Source: Blautia wexlerae (lineage in GTDB: Bacteria; Bacillota; Clostridia; Lachnospirales; Lachnospiraceae). Taken from it: a stretch of DNA of 64,000 bases. Positions 44,816-54,942 of the stretch are shown here, piece by piece. A program made the translations under genes and the position numbers. Location of the stretch: NCBI RefSeq assembly GCF_013300825.1, contig NZ_JAAIMY010000013.1, positions 1 to 64,000 on the forward strand, given 5' to 3'. Below the pieces are notes generated by a model. The model had not been told where the DNA came from, ran no database searches, and saw nothing but the letters and a program-made list of their open reading frames with translations. Within the stretch, counting starts at the first letter, position 1. Each line of letters begins with the position of its first letter.

Positions 44816-45808
44816 CTATTCCACATTCTTTTTAAGCCATTCTACGACTCTCACAATAACCTCATCTTCTATAGTACCGCCTTCATCCTTTAATGGAGAA
44901 CTTACCTTAGAAAGTGAATGTCCCAACCCTTTAAACAAAATTATATCTGCATTATTCCTTGCTGCCTTTGCTATTTGCACAGCTTCTACCGGAGAAATCC
45001 ATCCGTCATTCAAACCATGAAGTACTAAAATAGGTAATTGGATTTTTTTTATGTCATCTAATATTCCTGCCCATGTTTCTCCAGGAGCATTTTCAGCAAA
45101 TCGAATTAAAGTAGTAGGATCTGCAACTATTTCATCTGCCAATGGTATCCAATTATCTATTATGCTGAATCTTCCTTTCCCTTCTGGATCAAGTTCTTCA
45201 TTAAATTTCATATTTCCCTCCTTATCCGTACCAAGAATAAGTAAATACAGAGAGAAAGAGATAGATGTGGAGTCCGGTATGCAATTCAAAAAATCCGAAA
45301 TTTCTAATATGCTATCATTATTGTTATCCAACTCTTTCAACTTTTCTACTGTAAGTTCGCGCAATATATAAGAGAAATAGGAACTCCATCCTTCTGCAAT
45401 ACCCGACTGAAGAATCAAAGCCTGCGCATTCGGAAAATCTGAAACTAAAGTTGTACAAACTCGTACTCCTTCACTCCATCCATAAAACAGAATTCCTTCC
45501 ACTTCAGACAAGCCAGAAACAAATCTCGTTACCTCTCTGGCATCCCGAATAATTATTTCTATATCATAATTTTCTCTTTTATCATAACGAAATACCGCAT
45601 ATCTAGCTTTCACAAACCCTTCGCTCAATAAATCAAAATTACGGGATACTATACCTCCCATGGATTCAACTGTAGCGTGCCGATCAGATGGACCGGAACC
45701 ATGAAATAAAATAATCGTTTTCCATTGACCTTGCCTTTCTGGCAAATCTAATTCTCCTGAAATTTTCATTCCATTTTCCAAAGTAATTTCCAATTCTTTT
45801 ACAAACAT
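44816..45808 (-). CDS. Alpha/beta hydrolase of the siderophore operon
   Basis: 330 residues with a complete triad: nucleophile in LFYGWSEGVR (Gly-x-Ser-x-Gly), acid in VLHGLNDGWISP and His in KGLGHSLS. The oxyanion region is LFHGSGPSDRHA. It resembles the peptidase/esterase group rather than NRPS type II thioesterases (that role is filled at 57231). No signal peptide, so it is cytoplasmic. As the terminal NRPS has a degenerate TE-like tail, this enzyme could release the product, or it could open an ester of the ferric siderophore. Confidence 0.85.
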   Translation of the reverse strand: MFVKELEITLENGMKISGELDLPERQGQWKTIILFHGSGPSDRHATVESMGGIVSRNFDLLSEGFVKARYAVFRYDKRENYDIEIIIRDAREVTRFVSGLSEVEGILFYGWSEGVRVCTTLVSDFPNAQALILQSGIAEGWSSYFSYILRELTVEKLKELDNNNDSILEISDFLNCIPDSTSISFSLYLLILGTDKEGNMKFNEELDPEGKGRFSIIDNWIPLADEIVADPTTLIRFAENAPGETWAGILDDIKKIQLPILVLHGLNDGWISPVEAVQIAKAARNNADIILFKGLGHSLSKVSSPLKDEGGTIEDEVIVRVVEWLKKNVE

Positions 45809-45821
45809 ATTTTTATTCTCC

Positions 45822-47255
45822 CTAATATTTTTCCATAAATTTCTTTATATTATTTACATAAGCGCCAAAAATATCAGTAATATATTGTTTATCAAAGATG
45901 TCAATAATATAATCCCATGAAATCTTCAAATATCCCAAATCATCTCTTACATGGTGATCTAAAACCACCTGCGGTGTTTGGCTTATCGCATATTCTTCTT
46001 TGAATGAATATCTTTTTTTTGTTACCTTAGACACATTCCCCTCCAGCATACAAGTAAACACTACTGGCATAATCGCTTTTCCTGCTCTACCTGAAGAAAG
46101 CATTTTTAATATATTGCTTCCTTCAAATTTTCTATATTGAACTAACCGCCACATCTGTTCTTGAGTTGCTCGAATAGCATCCAATAAAGAATCCGTTTTT
46201 TCTTGGTATGATATTACTGCATTGTTAGTAAATTCACCCAGTATCCCATTCACATCTTCATGCAATAACTGTCTATTAAACAATGTTACATTTATGGAAA
46301 GTCCTGGAGTTTCACTATATTGTGCCAGTGTTTTCATAAAAATTGTAGAAATTACTGCAGCAGGAGTAAAATGATAGTTTTTTATTTTCTGATATAATCG
46401 TTGTGTTTCTATAAAAGAAAAATCACATTCAATTCTATCAAATCTTACATTCTGCACTTCTGCAAATTTTTTCTGGTAATTCAGTTTGGGAAAGCTCGGC
46501 ATATTTTTTACTTTTTCTTTCCAGTATTCTTCAGCTTCCAAATCTCCTTTATCTGTTTTTAATCTCATGTAATTCATAAAAGAGATTCGTGGAAATTTAA
46601 CATCTTTTCCATAGTACAAACTGAAAATCTCGTTCAACAGTAATTTTGCACTCCATGCATCCAAAATAATACAATCAAAATCTACATGTAAAACACTTGT
46701 CTTTCCTGATGTTTTCCCAACGCAAAAATGGAACATGGGCCATTTATAATAATTATACCTATGATGACTTCTCTCTAGCCGCTTTTGCTCTCTATCATTC
46801 CCATCATATAATGAATAAACTGGCACAGAATAATATGGCACATTATCTAAAAAACTCGCTTTCCCCTCATGTGTTACAATCAACCGTAATGCATCATTTT
46901 TAGAAATAACCAGATTTATCATTTGCTCAAGTCGTTCAACATCCAAAGATTCTATTGTATATTCGATGTAATAATGCGCATTTATATTTCCCAACTCACA
47001 CCCAGCCGTTTGTCCCACAACATAAGCTGTTTGTATTGATGTTAATGGAATCACATTTTTTTCGATCATTCGAAAGAAATCTAAAATTTGACCTTTAGCC
47101 ATTTTAAGAATCCTTAATGTTTCCGGTGCCAATTGTCTGTTTTTAGATCTGTATCGAATTTTCTCCCCTTCTCCCCAAATTTGAATGCCATTCTCTCTAA
47201 GTTGCTCCAAAAACTCCAAAATATCGGTATCATTATTAAATATGTATTTACTCAT
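45822..47255 (-). CDS. Stand-alone NRPS cyclization domain
   Basis: 477 residues. An N-terminal TubC-type docking region (1-60: ENGIQIWGEGEKIRYR) is followed by one Cy domain (about 65-475). VIPLTSIQTAYVVGQ is the entry motif and HVDFDCIILDAWS contains the intact D-x4-D-x2-S signature of heterocyclization domains. Cy domains join cysteine to the growing chain and close the thiazoline ring. It carries neither A nor carrier domain and forms a split third module with the A-carrier protein at 43057. The start shares a base with the stop of the large NRPS (TAATG). Confidence 0.92.
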   Translation of the reverse strand: MSKYIFNNDTDILEFLEQLRENGIQIWGEGEKIRYRSKNRQLAPETLRILKMAKGQILDFFRMIEKNVIPLTSIQTAYVVGQTAGCELGNINAHYYIEYTIESLDVERLEQMINLVISKNDALRLIVTHEGKASFLDNVPYYSVPVYSLYDGNDREQKRLERSHHRYNYYKWPMFHFCVGKTSGKTSVLHVDFDCIILDAWSAKLLLNEIFSLYYGKDVKFPRISFMNYMRLKTDKGDLEAEEYWKEKVKNMPSFPKLNYQKKFAEVQNVRFDRIECDFSFIETQRLYQKIKNYHFTPAAVISTIFMKTLAQYSETPGLSINVTLFNRQLLHEDVNGILGEFTNNAVISYQEKTDSLLDAIRATQEQMWRLVQYRKFEGSNILKMLSSGRAGKAIMPVVFTCMLEGNVSKVTKKRYSFKEEYAISQTPQVVLDHHVRDDLGYLKISWDYIIDIFDKQYITDIFGAYVNNIKKFMEKY

Positions 47256-50200
47256 TACGTTTCCTCTAATATATATCTTTCGATTTTGCTGATAGTCGGA
47301 TACTCAAATAACTTGCCGATATCCATAAAACACCCTATTTTCTCCGTCATTTGGTTAGTAATTTGTATTGCCTGTATCGAATTTCCACCTATTTCAAAAA
47401 AGTTATCATTTATATCAATATTTTCAATTTTTAAAACTTCTCTCCAAATTGCGAGTAATTGCTCCTGAAGTTGAGTAAGCTGTTTACAATTATTATTCTT
47501 TTTAAAAATAGGCTTTCTATTTTTTTCTGCAACAATCAAAATTTTATGAATATCCTTTTTCCCATTTGAATTAAGCGGAATAGCATTCGTTTTAATATAT
47601 TCTGTTGGAATCATATAGATCGGAAGATCTTTTTTTAACATTTCCTTATAAAACTTGTCTATCCGGTCACGATACCTTTTTTCCTCTACTAATACAGCAC
47701 ATATGTCTTCTATCGCATTATCCCTTTTAAAAAAAACAAACGCTTCAGTTATACCTTGAATCCTTCGTAATGCAGCTTCAATTTCGCCCAATTCTACCCG
47801 ATATCCATTGATTTTTACCTGATTATCCAATCTTCCAAGAAATTCAATATTACCTTCATTCCAATACCGTCCCACATCTCCAGTACAATACAATCGTTCC
47901 CCAGTTCTATCTAAAACAACAAACTTTTCTTCTGTTTTTTCATTATCGTTTAAATATCCCTGTGCAACGCCATCTCCGGCAATATAAAGTGTTCCCGGTA
48001 CCCAGTCAGGGCAATCTTCCATATTCTGATCCAGAACATAATACTTCTGGTTTGCAAGCGGTTTCCCATACGGAATACTCTTCCAATCTTCCGGCACAAT
48101 CTCTGGGATCTCGAAATGATTGGACCAAATACTGCCTTCCGTCGCTCCTCCAAGTGCAACAATCTCAACATTCTGAAACAGATTACGGATTCTCCCCGGA
48201 AGTGAAACCGGAACCCAGTCGCCACTCATCATTACCAACCGCAACGATTGTGAAGTTACCTGCCTTTGATATTCCTCATATTCTGCCAGCATTTCTACAA
48301 AAGCTGGCACGCTGTTCCATACGGTAATATTCTCATGATTCAACCAGTGAATCCAATGCGCTGGATCTTTTCCATATTCCGGATCCGGAAGAACCAATTT
48401 CCCACCTGCGCCTAAAACGCCAAAAACATCATAAACAGACAGGTCAAAATGAAGATTGGAGATTCCAAACGCCGTATCCTGTTCTGTAATCTGATAGCGT
48501 GCATTGATATCCAGTATTGTATTCACTGCATTATGGTGAGTAATCATTACTCCTTTCGGCATCCCGGTTGTTCCCGACGTATAGATTACATACGCAAGGT
48601 CTCCCGCCTTATTCTCCTGTGCTTTGTATTCAGAATCGGTTTTTAATCCAGACACAGAAATACAATCCCACTCGTGCAGCCATTCGGTATCCTGATCATA
48701 CGCCTGATTCTGCACAAGAATGATTCTTGTTCCACTGTCACGGAGAATCTTTTCAACTCGTTCTCTCGGATTATGGATATCTATCGGAAGATATGCGGCT
48801 CCGGCAAACAGGATTCCATAAACAGCAACTACCTGCTCCCACCCTTTTTCCATAAATACAGCTACCGTCTCTTCTTTTTTTATTCCCATGCTCTTCAACT
48901 GCCCGGAAATGTAAAACGCCTCTTCTTTTATCTCCCGATAAGTCATCCGCCTGCTGCACGTTACCAGCGCCTCCTTATCCGGAAATTTGTCTGCCGCCTC
49001 CAAGAATAATCCATCCAACGTTTTCTCTTCAAATTCAGCCGCCGTTTCATTCGCCTGACGCCGTTTTTCTGAAATTTCCGCTGTTACCAGACTTGCCGTT
49101 TTTTCCTGCATGATCTCCGGATGAACTGCTAGCGTATGAAGCAGGCCGGTATATGCCCGGAACATCTCATCCAGCATTCCCGGATAAAATAATTCGTCCA
49201 CGGAATCCCAAAACAGGCATAAACAGCCATCCATTTCAACCACCTGATGATCCAGCCACACCTGCGGCGTCTGTGAAATGTTATAGTTCAGTTTTCCAAG
49301 CCACTTTCCTTCATTCCACTGCTCCACGCCAAGGCCACTGGTAAACACTACCGGCATAATAGCGCCCCGCATATTTCCAGTCTTTTTCTTTAATTCGCGC
49401 TCCAGTTCAACCGCGCCATAAGCTGTATGCTCCAGATCTTCTGTAAGCTGCTTCTGAATTGCCTTTGTCCTTTCCGCAAAATTATTCCCTGCATTCTTTA
49501 TCTCCAGCAATGTCAGTGTTGTAAAATCTCCAACCAGATTGTTCACTTCCGGATGCAATTGTTTCCGGTCAAACTGCGTCAGATTAAGTGTAAAATCCTT
49601 ATTACTGCTCCACAAGCGGAGAGTCTCCGCATAAGCACTCATCAAAAGAACAGAAGGCGTTACCTCCAGTCTTCCCGCCGCGTCTTTTACAGACTGCCAT
49701 TCTTTCTGTGACAGTTTTGCGCTCCGGCGACAGAAACGCTGCTCTGTAATCTGGCTTTCGTTCTTTGCAAGCGGCAGATCCGGTGCGTCCGCAAAAGTCT
49801 CCACCCGGTCTTCCCAATATTTTTTATCTTTCTCATAAGCAGAGGTAGACTTTATCTGCTCCAGTCCCAGCACGTAATCCCGGAAAGACAAAGTAATCGG
49901 CATTTCCGCTTTTCCATTTCGATATACTTCTGCCCACTCATTTAAGAGATGGAACATACTCCAGCCATCAAAGATAATATTGTCAAAACTGATATGGATT
50001 CTATGCTTCTGGTCCTCTATTTTAGTGATTCGCACATCAAACAGAGGCCATTCATCTGTCTGAATTACCTGATGAGACATCTCTGCCCGTTTTTCATCCA
50101 ATGCCTTTTCTTTTTCTGTCACTTCCAATTGTCGGATATCCGTCACGTCAATATGATACTGGGGAGTATTCTCCAGTATGCGCTGCATACCATCCGGCTG

Positions 50201-53200
50201 GATAATAACACGCATCATCCCATGCCTCTGTATCAACAGATTCCATGCCGTCTCTGCGCACTCAGTATCAAGGCCGTCTGCATCCAGTTCAAAATAACAG
50301 TGCGTTGCAACATTCCCCAATTCATACAATCCGCTTCTGCCAAGCCAGTAAGCATACTGCACATCGGTTAATGGGAACGGATGATATGCTTCCTCCAGAT
50401 TCGGTTTGATCTGCAGTGTATCTTCTTCTTTCTGTTCGGACTGTTCAATAGCTTTTGCCAGAGATTTTACGGTCAGATTTTCAAAAATCGTGCTGATCGT
50501 TATTTTGCAGCCGAAGGTTTTCTGTACTTCCGAGATCAACCTTGTGGCAATCAGCGAGTCTCCCCCAAGGCTAAAATAATTATCTTCAATTCCGATATTT
50601 TCATATCCAAATAATTGTTTCCAGATATCTAAAAGCTTTTCTTCTGTTTCTGTCGTTGCCTTTGAAAATCGGATAACCGCAGTTTCTTCTTTAAAATCTT
50701 CCCGCAATTGCTTCCTGTTAATCTTCCCATTGGACAATGTTGGGAGCTGCTCCATGAAATGATAATTCTGTGGAACCATATACTCCGGCAGTTTTTCTGA
50801 CAGATATTCCCTTAGTGCTCCATTATGATAGGACAGGACAGACGCCTGCTGTCTGCTGCAGCATATACATCTTCCATATCTCTCTGTCACAGCACAGTCT
50901 TCGCCCAATCCTGCCTCTGATAAACATTCTCTCCACAGCAGGCAATCCGGGGTAACCAGCCCTGCTTCTTTTCTCTTGTCCCGAATATCCGCAAAACCAT
51001 TTTCCAAAAAAGCCGCTGTAAGTTCCTGAAGGTATGTCCTTACCACAAGGTCAGTCATCAGCAATATTCCGTTTGGCTTCAGTAATTCCGCTACTTTCTT
51101 TACCGCATCAGCAGCATCAATATTTCTATGTAAAGCATTTACCGATATCACAATGTCATAACTATGCAAGGACATCTGCTGCTTATCCATGCCTTCTTCC
51201 AGATTCAGCATCTCAAACTCGACTCTCTCATATCCCGCAAGTTCTTTCTCTGCTTCCTGCAGAAAATATTTTGAAGAATCCGCATAAGTATAAGCCACGC
51301 TTACATCTTCCAGTGCATTCAAAAACTGTCTTGTAATTGCAGTGTCCCTTGTACCAATTTCTATAATCTGGAGTGGCTCTTTTCTGCGTTCTTCTGCCAG
51401 AAGCCTTAATCCCTGCACCAGTCTTTCCACTGTTTCCTCGCAGCCCGGAATCCTCCGAAGCAGCATATTCGGAGCCAAAGCCGGCTCTTTCTGGTAAAAT
51501 ACGTCCAGCGGAACTTCATTCCCAGTAACCATATGCTTCAGATACGGCTTCAGTTTATTAAAATACGTTTCCGTATCTCCAGCTTTTTCCGGTACAGCCA
51601 CTTCCTTCCCGGTACGCGATAGTCTGCCGTCCTCTTCTCTCAGGATTCCTTCCTTCTTTAAAATTTCCAACCATCTTGCCACAGTATTCTTCTGTGTTTC
51701 CGTAATGCTCCCTTTTTCAAAAATTTCCTTCTGCGAAAGAACTTCCTTCTCTGATACAAAAATGCCTAACTCTATGAGTGTCTCCAGCATAAGCTGTACA
51801 CATCTCTGGTCTGCATAGGCAAGGAAATTTTTGTATGCTGTCTTCCGTTCCTGCTGCATCTGCCAATTGCTGACATCATCCTTCAGTTCTTTCCAGCCCC
51901 CGCCAAAGATATCTGTGCCGTACAAATACGTTGTAACTTTAGAATCTTCCTGTATCGGCGCTCCGATATAAGCAGCCAGCGTTTTATTGCCATGACCATC
52001 ACTAACTGTATCAACAACTGCATGAGCCACACCCGGAAACTCCTGAATCGCATGTTCAATTTCTCCCAATTCAATCCTGTGTCCACGGATCTTTACCTGA
52101 TGATCTTTTCTTCCCAAAAATTCAATTATCTCATCATCCCAGATTCTTCCGAGATCACCGGTCCGATACCATCTTCCATACTGATCTGTGATAAATTTCT
52201 GCCCCGTAAGCGCAGAATCTCCCCTATATCCTTTTGCTACACCAAAACCGCCAATCCAGAGTTCGCCTTCTGCCCAGTAAGGGCAATCCCTTCCATACTC
52301 ATCCACAACACGATATGCCTGATATCTGAGTGGCTTTCCATAGGGAATAGATTTCCAGTTTTTCGGCATCGGCAGGGTAACATTCTGATAATTGGACCAG
52401 ATACTTGCCTCTGTAGCTCCTCCCATAGCGACAAACTGGCAATCCTCTGTCCATGCCGCAACCCTCTGCGGGAGATCCATCCCAATCCAATCTCCGGAAA
52501 GCATAACCGCCCTGATCGGCAGTTTCTGTTTCATGGATTCCGCCCGTATCAAAAGCATATCCAGAAGCACCGGCACTGAATTCCAAACGGTAATCTGATA
52601 TTTCAACACTTGTTCCAGCCAGTAATCCGCATTCCTTCTCTCCTGCTCTGGAAGCAATACCAATGTTCCTCCTGCGCCTAAAATTCCAAAAACATCATAT
52701 ACCGACAGGTCAAAATCCATAGCTGATACAGCCAGCGCCCGATCTGCACTTGTCACATGGTACTTTTCATTAATATCCTGAACCGTATTCCATGCGCTTT
52801 CATGCGCAATCTCTACACCCTTCGGAACACCTGTAGAGCCTGACGTCATGATGATATAGGCGCTGTCCTTCGGCGACACCTCTGGCAGTCTCACATTTTC
52901 CTGTCCCTCTTCCATACCTTCCATCACAAGGATTTCCGTACCTTCCGGCCAGTCCAGTTTTTCGGATAATTCCCGATTCGTGACCACATAGCGGACTCCC
53001 GTCTTCTCATGGATTAACGCTCTCCGATCTTTAGGCTGGCTTAAGCTGACCGGAAGGTATGAATTTCCGGAAAGCAAAATTCCTAATGCCGACTCGATCT
53101 GTTCTATCCCGCGCGGCAGGGTAAGTGCAACCGGGACGCCCTTAATATCCTTTTCTGAAATTCCTGCCGCCACTGCTGTTGCCCGTGCTTTTAATTCCCC

Positions 53201-54928
53201 ATAGGATACCGATCTTCCGCTTCCCGCATCAATAAGCGCAATATCTTCCGGGCAAACTTCCGCATGGTTCATAACAGCCCAATGCAGGCATTCCACACGC
53301 TCCGGCACTCCTGTACGCGCTGTATCTTCAATTTCTCTTTTTCTTTTTTCAGGAAGCACATCAAATCTCTGATTCCAGTCCTTCTTTCCCAATTCATGCA
53401 GAAGAATCTCAAAACTCTCCAACATATCCGGGATCATATTCTCCGGGAATAACTCATCCACGCTGTCCCATGTAAGCTGTACGCCATTTTCATCTTCATA
53501 ACTCTGAAAATCATTCCACACCTGCGGCGTCTGGGAAATCATATAGGAAAACTGCCCCAGTTCATTCCGGAACGTATCATTTACCAACGGCGTTCCCAGA
53601 TTGCAGGCAAAAACAACCGGCGCCACTGCCGATGCGTCACCACACATCTGCGCAATGTCTCTCTGTACTTGCACGCCGGAATATGCCGTATACTTCATAT
53701 CCTCATGAAGCTGCTTCTGAATCCTGTCCAACAATTCCGCAAAAGTCGGATTTTCTTCGCAGTTAATCTCCAGCAATAACAGAGTAGTAAAATCTGCTAT
53801 TACTTCCTCTAACCCCTGCTGCTCTGTTTTCCGGTTAAAAAACGGAATGTTAATAAGGAAACAATGATTCCTGCTCCATCGTTCCAGAACCACCGCATAT
53901 GCAGTAAGAAGAACCATTGCCGGAGTTGTCTGGTATTTTTTTGCCCGCATTTGCAAATGATCCCATTCTTCCTTTTCGATTCTCACAATCCTGCGGTTGA
54001 ACACCGTTTTTTCCACTTCTTGCGGACGTTTTGCCAATGGAAGGTCAGGGCCTTTTGGCAAATGCTCTAAACGATTCTTCCAGTATTTTTCTGCGTTTTT
54101 CCGTTCCTCCCCTTCTTCCTGTTTCTGCCGTTCTAGATAGGAAGCAAAATTCCACCCTTTTGATTCTTTCGGCAGGTTTTCCCCTCGGTAAGCAGATGCC
54201 AAATCCCTCAATAATATCTGCAGACTCTGTACATCAGCAACCAAAAGTGCCATGTCCACATGAAGGCGTGCCTTATTTTCAGGAAAAAGCGTAAGCTCTA
54301 TTCCTGCTACTTCGCCTTCCTCAATCTTTAACTTCCGATGGGATAAACGTTCTCTGACAGATACTGCCATTGCCTCTGCTTCCTCAGATGACATCCGGGA
54401 AAAATCATGAACCTTTATTTTTTCACAATACGGCTTATCCAGGATTTTCTGTGTTCCATCATCCAAAAAGCAGGCGCGCAGCATAGGATGATGATACTGC
54501 AGTACATTCCATGCTTTTTCCAGACGCTCCGGATCTATATTTCCCCCATCAAACTCTAAATACGCATGACAGTCTATTCCTCCAAGAGCCTGTTCTTCAT
54601 CCCTGCCAACCCAATATGCATACTGTACGTCTGTTAAAGGAAACGGCTGTTTCATATCCTTTTCCGGCGTTATCTTAGATTCTTGCGCCCGTTTTTTGCC
54701 CGCTTTTTTCTTCATGCTGCGCTGGATCAGCGCCCACCAGCCTTCAAGGGTAGGATTTTCCATCAATGAACCGAATGAAACCTTAACCCCCTGTTTTCTC
54801 CACTGGTTTACCAGACGCATGATTGTCAGGGATGAAAGCCCAAGCTCCAGCAGATTTTCGGAATCCCCCAAATCTCTGGCTACCGGCAGCTTTTGTTTGA
54901 TCTGTTCCTTTATCTCTATATATTCCAT
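47255..54928 (-). CDS. NRPS with aryl carrier and two cysteine modules (HMWP2-like)
   Basis: 2557 residues. Order: aryl carrier (1-75, LLELGLSSLTIM), Cy1 (about 90-520), A1 (about 545-1400) with an inserted methyltransferase-like domain (about 1000-1340), carrier (LGGDSL near 1456), Cy2 (about 1510-1940, DNIIFDGWS), A2 (about 1960-2440), carrier (IGGNSI near 2514). Pocket codes read DLYNMSMIWK (A1) and DLYNMSLIWK (A2), near the cysteine code. The first motif Asp of Cy1 is Ala227 (VDMALLVADVQS). The inserted domain has EIGTRDTAITRQ in place of a glycine-rich SAM loop, as expected of the epimerase-like domains of PchE and HMWP2. Base composition turns visibly AT-richer from about 47.95 kb to the 3' end. 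Confidence 0.95.
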   Translation of the reverse strand: MEYIEIKEQIKQKLPVARDLGDSENLLELGLSSLTIMRLVNQWRKQGVKVSFGSLMENPTLEGWWALIQRSMKKKAGKKRAQESKITPEKDMKQPFPLTDVQYAYWVGRDEEQALGGIDCHAYLEFDGGNIDPERLEKAWNVLQYHHPMLRACFLDDGTQKILDKPYCEKIKVHDFSRMSSEEAEAMAVSVRERLSHRKLKIEEGEVAGIELTLFPENKARLHVDMALLVADVQSLQILLRDLASAYRGENLPKESKGWNFASYLERQKQEEGEERKNAEKYWKNRLEHLPKGPDLPLAKRPQEVEKTVFNRRIVRIEKEEWDHLQMRAKKYQTTPAMVLLTAYAVVLERWSRNHCFLINIPFFNRKTEQQGLEEVIADFTTLLLLEINCEENPTFAELLDRIQKQLHEDMKYTAYSGVQVQRDIAQMCGDASAVAPVVFACNLGTPLVNDTFRNELGQFSYMISQTPQVWNDFQSYEDENGVQLTWDSVDELFPENMIPDMLESFEILLHELGKKDWNQRFDVLPEKRKREIEDTARTGVPERVECLHWAVMNHAEVCPEDIALIDAGSGRSVSYGELKARATAVAAGISEKDIKGVPVALTLPRGIEQIESALGILLSGNSYLPVSLSQPKDRRALIHEKTGVRYVVTNRELSEKLDWPEGTEILVMEGMEEGQENVRLPEVSPKDSAYIIMTSGSTGVPKGVEIAHESAWNTVQDINEKYHVTSADRALAVSAMDFDLSVYDVFGILGAGGTLVLLPEQERRNADYWLEQVLKYQITVWNSVPVLLDMLLIRAESMKQKLPIRAVMLSGDWIGMDLPQRVAAWTEDCQFVAMGGATEASIWSNYQNVTLPMPKNWKSIPYGKPLRYQAYRVVDEYGRDCPYWAEGELWIGGFGVAKGYRGDSALTGQKFITDQYGRWYRTGDLGRIWDDEIIEFLGRKDHQVKIRGHRIELGEIEHAIQEFPGVAHAVVDTVSDGHGNKTLAAYIGAPIQEDSKVTTYLYGTDIFGGGWKELKDDVSNWQMQQERKTAYKNFLAYADQRCVQLMLETLIELGIFVSEKEVLSQKEIFEKGSITETQKNTVARWLEILKKEGILREEDGRLSRTGKEVAVPEKAGDTETYFNKLKPYLKHMVTGNEVPLDVFYQKEPALAPNMLLRRIPGCEETVERLVQGLRLLAEERRKEPLQIIEIGTRDTAITRQFLNALEDVSVAYTYADSSKYFLQEAEKELAGYERVEFEMLNLEEGMDKQQMSLHSYDIVISVNALHRNIDAADAVKKVAELLKPNGILLMTDLVVRTYLQELTAAFLENGFADIRDKRKEAGLVTPDCLLWRECLSEAGLGEDCAVTERYGRCICCSRQQASVLSYHNGALREYLSEKLPEYMVPQNYHFMEQLPTLSNGKINRKQLREDFKEETAVIRFSKATTETEEKLLDIWKQLFGYENIGIEDNYFSLGGDSLIATRLISEVQKTFGCKITISTIFENLTVKSLAKAIEQSEQKEEDTLQIKPNLEEAYHPFPLTDVQYAYWLGRSGLYELGNVATHCYFELDADGLDTECAETAWNLLIQRHGMMRVIIQPDGMQRILENTPQYHIDVTDIRQLEVTEKEKALDEKRAEMSHQVIQTDEWPLFDVRITKIEDQKHRIHISFDNIIFDGWSMFHLLNEWAEVYRNGKAEMPITLSFRDYVLGLEQIKSTSAYEKDKKYWEDRVETFADAPDLPLAKNESQITEQRFCRRSAKLSQKEWQSVKDAAGRLEVTPSVLLMSAYAETLRLWSSNKDFTLNLTQFDRKQLHPEVNNLVGDFTTLTLLEIKNAGNNFAERTKAIQKQLTEDLEHTAYGAVELERELKKKTGNMRGAIMPVVFTSGLGVEQWNEGKWLGKLNYNISQTPQVWLDHQVVEMDGCLCLFWDSVDELFYPGMLDEMFRAYTGLLHTLAVHPEIMQEKTASLVTAEISEKRRQANETAAEFEEKTLDGLFLEAADKFPDKEALVTCSRRMTYREIKEEAFYISGQLKSMGIKKEETVAVFMEKGWEQVVAVYGILFAGAAYLPIDIHNPRERVEKILRDSGTRIILVQNQAYDQDTEWLHEWDCISVSGLKTDSEYKAQENKAGDLAYVIYTSGTTGMPKGVMITHHNAVNTILDINARYQITEQDTAFGISNLHFDLSVYDVFGVLGAGGKLVLPDPEYGKDPAHWIHWLNHENITVWNSVPAFVEMLAEYEEYQRQVTSQSLRLVMMSGDWVPVSLPGRIRNLFQNVEIVALGGATEGSIWSNHFEIPEIVPEDWKSIPYGKPLANQKYYVLDQNMEDCPDWVPGTLYIAGDGVAQGYLNDNEKTEEKFVVLDRTGERLYCTGDVGRYWNEGNIEFLGRLDNQVKINGYRVELGEIEAALRRIQGITEAFVFFKRDNAIEDICAVLVEEKRYRDRIDKFYKEMLKKDLPIYMIPTEYIKTNAIPLNSNGKKDIHKILIVAEKNRKPIFKKNNNCKQLTQLQEQLLAIWREVLKIENIDINDNFFEIGGNSIQAIQITNQMTEKIGCFMDIGKLFEYPTISKIERYILEET

Positions 54929-54942
54929 GATTCTGTCTCCTT

